Part shown: positions 1-9,875 of the stretch, one piece after another | Layout: each line of letters opens with the position of its first letter | Position numbering within the stretch: the stretch's first letter is position 1 | Assembly (NCBI GenBank): GCA_009363875.1 | Contig: CM018686.1 | Location: 9,610,001-9,674,000, forward strand | From: Mikania micrantha | Lineage: Eukaryota > Streptophyta > Magnoliopsida > Asterales > Asteraceae | Length of the DNA stretch: 64,000 bases | Reading direction: 5' to 3' | Made by a program: the position numbers and the translations under genes | The notes under the pieces: model-generated | Seen by the model: the letters and a program-made list of their open reading frames with translations, nothing else | Databases searched by the model: none | Told to the model about the DNA's origin: nothing

Positions 1-535
1 GTAGCATTTTAACTACAGTTAGCTGTTAGCCTGTTAGTTAACAGTTGCCTGTGAATTTGAGTTTTGTTAATTTTGACATTAGTTTATTATTTGTTGTTTG
101 TTATTTAGCTATTAGTAGCTTGTTAAATGTCTAATCGAAACCGAAAGTATGAACAAGATTTGTTGCAAGAAATTGATTATGAAACATTCATTAAACAATT
201 TGTATCTAATAAAGCTAGAAAAATAAACTTTATATAAAATTTATAATTATTTTATACATTACAATGAATTTTTTTTAACTCCGCCAATAAACATTTTAGT
301 TTGTTATTGTCGGTCCCAAGCCCGGATAAAGGAGGAGGGTTTATATTTTTTTAACATAAAATGAATATAGGGCCTCAAGCTTTTTTTTCGCTTAGGGCCA
401 CCAAAATGGTTGGGCCGCCCCTAGTTTGTGGCATGTACATAAATATATGTAAAATTGTAACAAAGGCTCATAAGCAACGTTGCGTTCACACCATAAAATG
501 TAATAGAATCAAAATTTCAAATTCAATTATTAAAA
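1..535. other. Left edge: decayed repeat relics, no gene
   Basis: No convincing gene is visible. A short open stretch from 127 is only about 36 codons. Positions 309-343 carry a CCCGGATAAAGGAGGAGGG-type string that I recall from the coding or 3' part of plant RTE-type LINEs. Positions 370-425 (GGGCC-rich, reading like TTAGGGCCACC and GGGCCGCCCC) resemble the ends of plant hAT-type elements. Both identifications are from memory and weak. The stretch is best read as overlapping old transposon debris into which the copia element at 541 inserted. Confidence 0.3.
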
Positions 536-540
536 GTGCT

Positions 541-717
541 TGTTAATAAATCCGGAAAATAATTATAATATTATGTTTTAAATTCAAATATTGTTGTAAT
601 CTTCTAAATATTTGTCTATATTTGTATTACCTAGAATATGGCTAGAAATTAGGTTAAAATTCCTTTATTTATGTATCCTGCTTGTACGTGAAAATAAGAA
701 CAAATCATTTGTTTATA
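541..717 (+). repeat. 5' LTR of Copia-1
   Basis: This is a 177-bp direct repeat of 5259-5438. It begins TGTTAATAAATCC and ends TTTGTTTATA. About nine substitutions plus a 3-bp indel separate the two LTRs by eye, roughly 5%, so this is an old insertion. The target duplication gtgct lies immediately before it. Confidence 0.92.
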
Positions 718-804
718 TGGTGTCAGACAGGTTCGGCGATACCTATCTTCTTCCGGCGATACCCATCTTCTTCCGGCGACCATTTCAGCTTCCGACTCAC
801 AACA

Positions 805-1809
805 ATGGCAATGGCAACCGAACAACCAGTTGTCATCAACGCCATCCCCACTAACCCATCATCCATCACCATGGTCAGCTTTCCTTCTTCCCTAAAGCTT
901 ACATCCACAAATTATTTAAGCTGGAAAACCCTCATTGAAGCTTTTCTTCAAGGTCTCGAGTCTTGACCTCTTCAAATTTATTGACGGTACACACCCTGCA
1001 CCATCTCCAACCATTAACGCTGATGGTACCTCTACACCCCATGTCAACTTCAACAAATGGTATCGTCAATATCGCCTACTTTTTGGAGCTATTGTGGGCA
1101 GCCTATCTGCTCCGATCGTACCTCTCGTCTCCAATGCAGCTTCTTCTTTTGAGGCTTGGAAAATCCAAGCCAACACCTACGCTTCTCCCTCTCGGGGACA
1201 CATCAAGCAACTCCAACACCGCTTGAAAAATACCTCTAAAGACTCCAATCAATCTATCACAGAATTTATGCAAAATATCAAATACCTGGTTGATGAACTC
1301 ACAGGTATTGGGAAGAAAATTGATTTAGAAGATGTTACTGACATCATTTTATCCGAACTGGATGAAAAGGAATATAAATCCATCATTGAATCCGTGCATG
1401 CCCGTGACACCCCAATCCAATTTCATGAATTGCATGAAAAACTTATTAACCATTAGCTATCCATTGCCAAGAAAACCATCCAAAAACCCAAAGCTCCTCC
1501 AAATCTTCATCAGCCAATCACAGCTTTTGCAGCCCAAACTCGCTCACATCAGAAACCATGGAACAACCGATCCACCAAACCCACTACTGGCCTTCTACCT
1601 ACACCTATATCCAACCCAAATCCTCTCCTAAGCCTTATTTAGGTAAATGTCAATGGTGTTTCACCAAAGGACATTCACTCACATCATGTTACCAGTTTAA
1701 AAAGGCTCATCCACACATCTCTTTACCCACCTACCCCAAACCATCTTCCAATACCAAACCACAGGTACACATGGCTGCTCAACCTTTTGCATCTCCAGAC
1801 TCCTCCTAG
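805..1809 (+). pseudogene. Copia-1 gag, frameshifted
   Basis: Gag is the nucleocapsid precursor that packages element RNA. The likely start is the ATG at 805, beginning MAMATEQPVV. The N-terminal region has the usual copia gag motif around LTSTNYLSWKTLIEAFLQ. The frame is lost near 960 and resumes in another frame (940-1453, with the FEAWKIQANTYAS and LVDELTGIG blocks), stops at 1454, and changes again. The CCHC zinc knuckle (CQWCFTKGHSLTSC) starts at 1648. A TAG at 1807-1809 stands directly before the protease motif, where a TGG codon would be expected. No complete product is possible. Confidence 0.85.
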
Positions 1810-4800
1810 CTCTATGATAGTGGGGCATCACACCATGTCGCCAATGATCTCCAGGCTCTTTCATTGCATACACCCTGCGATGGTACCGATGACTTGATCA
1901 TCAAAGACGGTTCGTCACTTCACATCACTCATGTTGGCAATATAACACTTTATTTTTCAAATGTCCCTATCTTTCTAAATCATGTTCTTTGTGTCCCATC
2001 TATTTCTAGAAACATTTCAATTTCTCATTTATGTCTTGATAATCAAATACTAATCTCATTATTTTCTTGTTATTTTCTTCTTAAGGATCTTCGCACCAAT
2101 CGGTCCCTCGTCCAAACCACAGTTAACAATGGACTCTATGAGCTTCGATCCAACCACTCTCCTCATGCTTTATACTCATCATCCAATTAAGAATCGTTTT
2201 GGCACCATCGTCTAGGCCATCCTCATCATCAAGTGTTTCAACGATTAGCTTCAATTGTTCCTTTTCATTTTACTAATAAAGACAATAGTAACTCTTGTTG
2301 CATTAATAAGAGTCACAAACTTCCTTTTCATGACTCTACTATTGTCTCCACCAAACCACTTCAATTATTATATTCTGATGTTTGGACCTCACCTATTACA
2401 TCCCATGATGGTCTTAAATATTACATAATTTTTGTAGATCATTATACAAAATATATTTGGTTATATCCATTAAAACACAAATCTGACTCCTTGACAACTT
2501 TCATTCATTTTCAAAAGCTAGTAGAAAATTACTTTCACACCAAAATAATTCAATTCGACTCCGATAACGGGGACAAATTTATCAAATTATCCTCTCACTT
2601 TGCTTCTTGTGGGATTTCTCATCTTACATCTCCTCCTCACACACCCGAACATAACGGTTATGCCGAACGTCGTCATCGACATATTGTTGAAAAGGGTCTT
2701 ACTCTACTATCTCATGTCAAAATGCCTCCTAAATTTTGGCCACTAGCTTTCACCACCGCCACCTATCTCATAAACCGTCTACCCACATCTACTCTACAAA
2801 ATGACTCACCTTATTCCAAGCTATTTCACAAACTTCCCAACTATACAAAACTACGTTCCTTTGGTTGTTTATCTTACCCATGGCTTCGACCATATTCTAC
2901 AAACAAACTCTAAGAACGTTCCAAACCTTGTATTTTTGTTGGCTACTCATCCTCTCAAAGTGCCTATCACCTCCTAGACCCTCTCACCAATAGAATTTAC
3001 ACATCACGTCATGTTCATTTTGTTGAACATGTATTTCCCTATCTTTCCCTCACCAACTCGTCTTCCTCCTCACCACCTAACCTTGATATTTGGTCACCCT
3101 TTACTCTTATTTCCTTACCATTACCTACTGACCCACCTTATCCTCAACCCAATCCACAATCACCTGATGCTCCACAATCTAACTCTTCACCCGAAGCAAA
3201 CCCACCACCCCTCCTCCTATTATAACCTCTAAATCACCCCTACTCACCTACTCTCGAGGCACACATAATCAACGGCCTCTCATTTGCAATTCCAAACCTT
3301 ATCCTTTTCCACCACCTACATCTCCTTCTCCTGTCACACATCCCATCAACCCCAGTCCACCTAATGTTACCTCCAATATTTCTCCTATCAAACATATAAA
3401 CCCACATCACACAAGAACATACAAGAAACCTAACCAAAAATACCACAACAAAGACTATGTCCTTTATCATAGTACCACTCAATTTTCTCCAGAACTGTCA
3501 ACTATAACACAAGCCTTTAAAAACCCACTATGGCGTGATGCCATGCAATCCGAGTTTGATGCACTCACACGTAATCAAACATGGACACTTGTTCCACCTG
3601 ATTCAGCCCCTAATATCGTTGGGTGCAAATGGGTCTATCGCACCAAATTTAAATCGTATATCGTCTAAAAGCTAGACTAGTATTGATTACATTGAAACCT
3701 TTAGTCCCGTTGTCAAGCCCGGCACATTACGTTTACTTCTTTCTCTTGCCACCACTTCGAATTGGTCTCTTAGGCAATTAGACATCAACAACGCTTTCCT
3801 TCAAGGTCATCTCACCTAATCCGTTTACGTGACTCAACCTCCCGGCTTTCTGGATCCATCTAAACCCAAACATGTTTGTAAACTAAACAAAGCCATATAT
3901 GGACTACGCCAAGCATCTCGTGCCTGGTACAATGAACTCAAATCCTATCTTCTATCCATTAACTTCAAACCTACAATCTCCGACCCTTCTCTTTTTGTTC
4001 AAACATCAACTTCCTCTCCCATCTATCTTTTGGTCTATGTGAACGATATTATCCTCACTGGACCCAACCCTCACATAGTTCAATCACTAATCACCTCTCT
4101 TGCACATCGTTTTTCTCTCAAAGACCTTGGCTCATTATCATATTTTCTTGGTGTTGAAGTTATACACCACACTCATGGTCTAATCCTTTCTCAAACAAAA
4201 TACATTTCTGATCTTTTGCATAAGGCTAACATGAGTGACTGTAAACCGGCAACCACTCCTATGTCAACAACGGTATCTCTCATTTCACCTGGTGACACTC
4301 CCTTATCTTCGTCAACAACATACCGAGCTATAGTCGGCTCCTTACAATATCTTGCATTAACAAGATCGGATGTTGCCTTTTCCGTAAATCGTTTATCCCA
4401 ATTAATGCATAAACCTACTGATGCTCATTGGGTTGCTCTTAAACGACTTTTACGATACCTTCAAGGAAAAATACATCATGGTCTACTGATTAAACGTAAC
4501 TCTCCATTACAAATTCATGCCTTCACTGCCGTGGATTGGGGAGGCGACAAGTCTACCTACCGAAGTACATCTGGATACATTGTCTACTTGGGTTCCAACC
4601 CATTTTCTTGGAACTCAAAACGTCAACCAACACTAGCCCGCTCTTCTACCGAAGCAGAATTTCGTACCGTAGCTTCTACTATTACCGAATTGCAATGGTT
4701 CATTTCCCTCATGTTGGAATTGGGCTATTGCTCCATTGTCACACCTACAATTTATTGTGACAATTTAAGGGCAACTCATTATTCAGCAAATCCGGTATTT

Positions 4801-5235
4801 CACTCGCGGATGAAACATCTTGCACTAGATTTTCACTTTGTATGTGAAAAAGTTCAAGATGGCACAATAAGGGTCACTCATATTTCTGGGGATGATCAAC
4901 TTGCAGATGTGCTTAGAGGCGCACAAATCGGGTTTTTTTTGGAACCGGTTCCGGTTCCAATCGGTTCCAGTTCCGGTCAACAAAGTCAATACCCGGTTCC
5001 GGTTCCGGGTTCGGGTTTTGGCCGGGTACATGTGGAACCAGTTTCGGTTTTCCCGGTTCCGGTTTCGGTTTAGGTTTAATTTGTCTAAAAAACCGGACCC
5101 GTTTGTACCCATCGATTCGGGTACGACCGGGTCCGGTTCTGGGTTCGGTTTTTTTGCCCACCTCTAGATGCGCTTACAAAACCACTGTTAAAATATCGTC
5201 ACCAACAACTGCTCTTCAAGATTGGTCTTCTCTCT
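1810..5235 (+). pseudogene. Copia-1 pol (protease, integrase, RT, RNase H), broken
   Basis: The protease motif DSGASHH starts at 1816. The GAG-pre-integrase HHRLGHPHH lies near 2205 and the integrase catalytic residues sit near 2377 (D), 2562 (D) and 2665 (E). RT begins near 3530 and RNase H covers about 4500-4905 and 5175-5230. Stops occur at 2188, 2911 and 3817, and sequence is missing between the KARLV block and the next RT block near 3690. The RT active site reads YVND at 4036 instead of YVDD, and the first RNase H aspartate (normally DADW) is replaced in TAVDW near 4530. The final codons are split by the MITE at 4914-5166. This is a dead gene. Confidence 0.87.
4914..5166. mobile_element. 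hAT-type MITE inside Copia-1 RNase H
   Basis: This 253-bp insertion has terminal inverted repeats TAGAGGCGCAC at the left end and GCCCACCTCTA at the right end. An 8-bp target duplication flanks it, gatgtgct at 4906-4913 and gatgcgct at 5167-5174, with one later substitution. An 8-bp TSD with short TAGAGG-type TIRs is the hAT signature. The interior is packed with GGTTCCGGTT-like units on both strands, giving spurious open frames. The copia reading frame on the left continues directly on the right of the insertion, which shows it is a clean insertion. It encodes no transposase. Confidence 0.82.
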
Positions 5236-5258
5236 CGATCGTCCATCTTGCGGGGGAA

Positions 5259-5438
5259 TGTTAATAAATCCAGAAAATAATTATAATATTATGTTTTAAA
5301 TTCAAATATTGTTGTAATCTTCTAAATATTTTTCTATATTTGTATTACATAGAATAGGGCTAGAAATTAGGTTACAATTCCTCTATATATGCATCCAGTT
5401 GCTTGTACGTGAAAATAAGAACAAATCATTTGTTTATA
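5259..5438 (+). repeat. 3' LTR of Copia-1
   Basis: This is a 180-bp copy of 541-717, preceded by the polypurine tract GCGGGGGAA and followed by the target duplication gtgct (5439-5443). It has TG at the start and ends TTTATA, as the 5' LTR does. Confidence 0.92.
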
Positions 5439-5443
5439 GTGCT

Positions 5444-6024
5444 TATTGTAATAAATAAAAATTCATAAAACTTCAATAGCATGAAAATTTGTTTTTGTCA
5501 TTTCCTATATGCAATCAAAATTTATTCAAATTCAACCGGAGAATGATCTCCTCATTCATCACTTTAAATGGAAATTTCTTGATTTCAATTAAATGGTAAT
5601 CAAATTCATCTCCCATGTTGCTACTGCCGCTAAATTGAAAGCAAGAGAAATAAAGAGAGTCTTATCTGGGCTATAATTTGTGTCGATCGATTCGTACCAA
5701 TAATTTGTCTTCCTCCGTAGCTGAAAGTTTTCAAGGCCTATAATTTGTGTAACTAGATACAAAATGAATATCAATTTATCTTATCGGCTTAGGATTATTA
5801 GAATGAGCCTTATATGGGCTGCACCAATAATTTATGGACAACGAATCGGTTATCATCTTGTTGCAGATTTTACAATCTACCTCAGCAACAGATATCTCAA
5901 ACTTGCTTTTTTTGTTAGAATGTTTTAAATGAGCTCATTTCCTCTTCAGGTGAATGAAAAAAAATATGACAACAAGTATACATTAATTCCTTGCTATTCA
6001 TATAAGACTTAGGACCAAATTCTA
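5444..6024. other. Gene-free stretch downstream of the TNL remnant
   Basis: AT-rich sequence with no domain-bearing frame on either strand and no TIR or LTR that I can see. By position it is the 3' flank of the minus-strand TNL gene, which ends at 6025. It is also the site into which Copia-1 inserted. Confidence 0.4.
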
Positions 6025-6186
6025 TTAATAAAAATGACTCATACCTTTAAAATTGGTTCCGTCGGAAATGAAAGGACGATAAGATCCAAATGTTTCATTT
6101 GAAAACCGACAAAAATGATTGTGATCTAGGATGTATTCTCCTGTTGTAGTTTGAAAAGGGGAGAGATCTCCACCAATAATGTGATT
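6025..6186 (-). pseudogene. TNL resistance gene, last coding piece (C-terminal C-JID region)
   Basis: On the minus strand the frame reads from HIIGGDLSPFQTTTGEYIL to GTNFKGMSHFY and ends with a stop at 6025-6027. This resembles the post-LRR C-terminal jelly-roll/Ig-like (C-JID) region of plant TIR-NBS-LRR immune receptors. The reading frame joins exactly to the piece at 18417-18750 across the Sirevirus-like element. The pentamer tgatt at 6182-6186 is repeated at 18417-18421, and the Asn-His codons at the junction are shared. The family call is from pattern recognition. The shared exon is strongly supported by frame continuity. Confidence 0.72.
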
Positions 6187-6997
6187 TGTAAAGACTAGTA
6201 AAGGCTGATGCTCACTAAACTTCTTATTTTGTATAAGTATAGGAGCTACAATGACTAAAAGCCTTCGGAAGGATAACTTGTTCTTGCCGAAGGTTATACA
6301 AGACAGCTGCTTCGGAAGAATAACACTTAAAGGTTTTAAAGCTTCAGAAGCCTTAAAGCTTCCGAAGACTACAAGCTTCCGAAGAACCTCCCTAGCTTCC
6401 ACAAGACAAAGACTTCCGAGGTTTATCCTCTGACAAAGACCATAGCTGAAGTACTTTCATAGTACAAAAGGAACTGACACAAGGCATGCCGATACGAGTA
6501 AAGACAAAGACAGCACACTTAGAGTCAGTGAAAGCACCTTACTTCTCTACTTTAGCATTAAATGCAAAAGATCATCTGAACTTTGAAGATCATCAACATT
6601 AAATGTCTTTTGTATTTAGTAGTCTTTTGTTAAGTCAAATGTCTATGAATGTAATGATTGTGATGGAGTGTCTTAGCTTGTTAAGACACTCAACATACTA
6701 GAATAAGCTTTACTTTATGTATTGTCTAGTATACCCAACTTGTATTCCTACGTGTATACGGTTGTAGCCTTGGCTATATAACCTCTCATTGTAAACCGAC
6801 TAAGCGTGCGTGCTGGCTGGGTGTAATACTTTGAGAGAAATATATCTTTGAGGTTGAATTTATTTCTTGTGTTCTCATTGTTATTTGATAACCTCTGAGT
6901 GTTTGTGAGATCCTTCTAATAGATATTCCGCATCTATTAGATTGTAAGTGAGAAATACTTGTGAAGTGTTGTTTAGGTTGAACAACCCGATCCAACA
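6187..6997 (+). repeat. 5' LTR of Sirevirus-like element
   Basis: This 811-bp LTR starts TGTAAAGACTAG and ends ATCCAACA. It carries many CTTCCGAAG/CTTCGGAAG palindromes in its first 250 bp and a TATA-like GGCTATATAACC near 6771. Compared with the 3' LTR it lacks about 38 bp after position 6275, a loss bounded by CTTCCGAAGG-like repeats, consistent with slippage or recombination between palindromes. Confidence 0.93.
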
Positions 6998-6999
6998 AG

Positions 7000-7011
7000 T
7001 GGTATCAGAGC
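7000..7011 (+). promoter_or_regulatory. Primer-binding site (initiator tRNA-Met type)
   Basis: TGGTATCAGAGC stands 2 bp after the 5' LTR end. It is the standard plant copia PBS, complementary to the 3' end of initiator tRNA-Met, and primes minus-strand DNA synthesis. Confidence 0.92.
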
Positions 7012-7112
7012 TTTGGCTCTCAAACTTAAGTGATTAATCATCCTTAAGTTAACCGTTCTATTTCTTATAATATCTCATTGCTTCTGAACTCATACTCTGT
7101 GTGTTTGATAAA

Positions 7113-9875
7113 ATGGCTGCTCTAAACAAACATGATACAGAGAATGGTACACTCAACAAACCACCAATGTTCACTCCTGATGACTTTGACACTTGGAAAG
7201 TCAGAATGGAAGGATTCATATGGAACCAAGACTTCAAACTTTGGAAGTCTGTTCTTGAATGTCCTTACATTCCTATAGTTGCTGCTGCTAGAGCTGGTGG
7301 AGCTGCAGTACCAAAAGAACCATCTATGTACTCAGACGAAGACTACAAGAAGATGGAAGTTGATTCTAAAGCCCTTTGGCTCATTCAGATGTCAATACCG
7401 AACTCCATTATACATGCATTCAAGAAATGCAAGTCTGCTCAAGAACTGTGGAACTCTTTGAAGCAGATGTATGAAGGTTCAGATGATGTCAAAGAAAACA
7501 AGAAGGATATGCTGAAACAGAAGTTTGAAAACTTCTGTCAACAAAACAATGAGAACATGTCCTCTCAGTACCTAAGGTATGTTCAACTTGTGGATGAATT
7601 AACAACTGCAGGTGTGATATTGGATAATCAAGATGTACTCAGAAAATTTATGAGATCTCTTCCAAAGGCTTGGAACATTTATTCGGTCACAATCAGAAGA
7701 ACAGAAAATTTGAAAACTCTGACTCTAGGAGAGTTGTTTGGTATTCTCAGTGCTTACCAGATAGAATTAGATGCCCAGGAATCTAAAACTTCCCATATAT
7801 CATCTGGTTCAGCAGCCCTTTATGCACCCATCAACAATCCTCCATACCAAAGTTATCAACCCATCTACCATCCTACCTCCACACCCACTGTCACGTTTCC
7901 TGAAACTCCAAGTTCATCAAACACACACTCAAGCCCCATCTCTAACCCAACTCCACTACCAACCTCTGGGTAAGGAGCCTTTATGGCTGAGGAAACCAAC
8001 TACTTCCATTTGTGTCAAGAAGACTTAGATGGCATTCCTGCAGATGACCTTGAGGAGATGGATATAAACTATCAAATGGCTATGATCTCCTATAGAGCAA
8101 AGAAGTTTTATCAAAGAACTAGCAGAAAATTCAAAAGGCACAACATGAAGACTGGGTTTAGGCTTGATAAATCTAAGCTCAAATGCTTCAACTGCCAATA
8201 GTTAGGGCATTTTGCCAGGGAATGCAAGTCTTCAAGCACTCATCCATCAACTTCTGGGCAACCACAACAAAGGCCATCAAACTCAACAAACAATGCAAAC
8301 ATTGCAGAGCAAGACTTTGCAGATTGGAGCTTTCAAGCTGAGGATGCTTCCATTTCCAACAGTGCTTTGATGGCAAATGACTCAACTTCCTCAAACAAGG
8401 TAAATGATAACATGTGCACACCTGAATGCTTAGAAAAGTTAACTGTTTATAAAAAGATAAATTCTCAACTCTGTAATGAGCTTGAGTCTTTACAAGTTGT
8501 CAAGGCAAATTTCTTTGAGGCTGAAAGAAATTACAAAGAAAAGATTGAGGAAATGGAAAAGACTATTTCAAGTTTAAAACATAAAGACACTAACAAACAA
8601 TGTCAAATTAAAAATCTTTTAGAAAGACTAACCACTGCCAAGACAGAACTTGTATTGGCAGAGTCTTACAGAGACAAATTTCTAAGCCAAGGTGAAAAGT
8701 ATGAAAAACTTTTTAGAATGAGTGATACATCTGAGCTTGTAAGAAAAATGGGAGCTGGTTTTGGTTATAACAAAATGGAGCCTCCATCTGCTTATACTCC
8801 TATTGTTGAAATCAAATGTAAACTAGTAACTAATCTTGTGTATGATGAAGAGTTAGGCATGCACAAGGTAGATCAAAGTGATGATCTCTCTGATCCAGAC
8901 CCAAGCAACTCAACATGCTCAGATGAGAGGGACACTCCTATCAAACCAGAAATAACAAAATCAGCTTTAAGAAATAAGAAAAGAACTAAGAAAACTAAGA
9001 AACACTCATCAGTTTTTATTAAAGCTAAGAACATACAGACAGGGAGTATCTCCTCAGATGACTATGTGACCTGTCCATCTGACATGTCCAAAAGGGGTAG
9101 ATCAAAGGAGAGAAATGTCAATTTTTCAGGAAATCAGGCAAATCCTAGATCCAACAAGCCTGTTGGATCATCCAAACCATCAACCTCTGAAAACCAAAGC
9201 TGAACCTTCATCAAAAAGGATAAGCAGAAACAATCTTTCAACAATCAAACCGTGTGCCTGATATGTGGTGAGATGAATCACTTCGCTGCTGTTTGCTTCT
9301 ATAATCCAAGAAACAGAATCATCTCTGAAATACAAGGAAGAGGAAGAAAGAAGAGCTGGAGCAAGTCATCTGTTTCTTCAGAAGAAACAGGAAGGAAATT
9401 AGTCAAGGTATCAGAAGCTAGTACTTCAGATAGTCAAAAGAAACAAAACAAGAATGCTTCCGAAGGTAAGAAAGCATCGGAAGCACATGCAAAAAGAGCT
9501 TCCGACAGACCAAAGAAAACCCCTACTTCCGAAAGAAGATCATCAGAAGAAAACCATCAGAAGAAAAACTCCACTTTCAAGTCATCGGAAGGAAAAAGTA
9601 AAAGAACTTCCGATGATCATCAAAAGAAGAAAACTCTTCCTACAAAAGTCAAACAGATGTGGAAGAAAAAGGAAATCTCTGAACCATCTGTTCAACCATC
9701 AGTCCAATCAAAAACAAGCACATCATTGGTTCCAACTAGAATGATGTCAAAGACATTTACTTATAATGATGCTAATGGAAACCCAAGACCACAATGGCTT
9801 GGGTTCCCATCAGAAACTAACTCACTTCTGGTCATGTGCAGGGACAGCAGGAATCAAAAGGCAACTTGTGGATAG
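7113..9875 (+). pseudogene. Sirevirus-like gag, one frame with internal stops
   Basis: The start is the ATG at 7113 (MAALNKHDTEN), 102 bp after the PBS. The N-terminal part has the DDFDTWKVRMEGF copia-gag block. The same frame runs to 9873 but is cut by TAA at 7971, TAG at 8199 and TGA at 9201. The TAG falls inside the first CCHC zinc knuckle (8184-8225, CFNC then LGHFAREC), one C-to-T change from CAG. A long Glu/Lys/Leu coiled coil follows (about 8430-8720), then a basic Ser/Lys-rich stretch and a second knuckle CLICGEMNHFAAVC near 9255. Extended gag with coiled coil is a Sirevirus trait. Pol lies in the -1 frame and overlaps the end. Confidence 0.85.

Larger units (their letters stand above)
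541..5438 (+). mobile_element. Ty1/copia LTR retrotransposon (Copia-1), decayed
   Basis: The element is bounded by direct LTRs (541-717 and 5259-5438) and an exact 5-bp target-site duplication gtgct at 536-540 and 5439-5443. A variant primer-binding site TGGTGTCAGA starts at 718 and a polypurine tract GCGGGGGAA ends at 5258. Domain order gag, protease, integrase, RT, RNase H is the copia order. The short LTRs and a length of about 4.9 kb suggest the Ale/Retrofit type (inference). The coding part is broken by at least six stops or frameshifts plus a small deletion near 3650-3690, and is interrupted by a MITE at 4914-5166. It cannot encode its own mobility. Confidence 0.93.

Noticed and set aside
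4825..5167. Overlapping open frames on both strands with Pro/Val/Asn/Arg repeats
   Set aside because: They come from GGTTCCGGTT-like units of the hAT MITE, which read open in several frames. No start context or domain.
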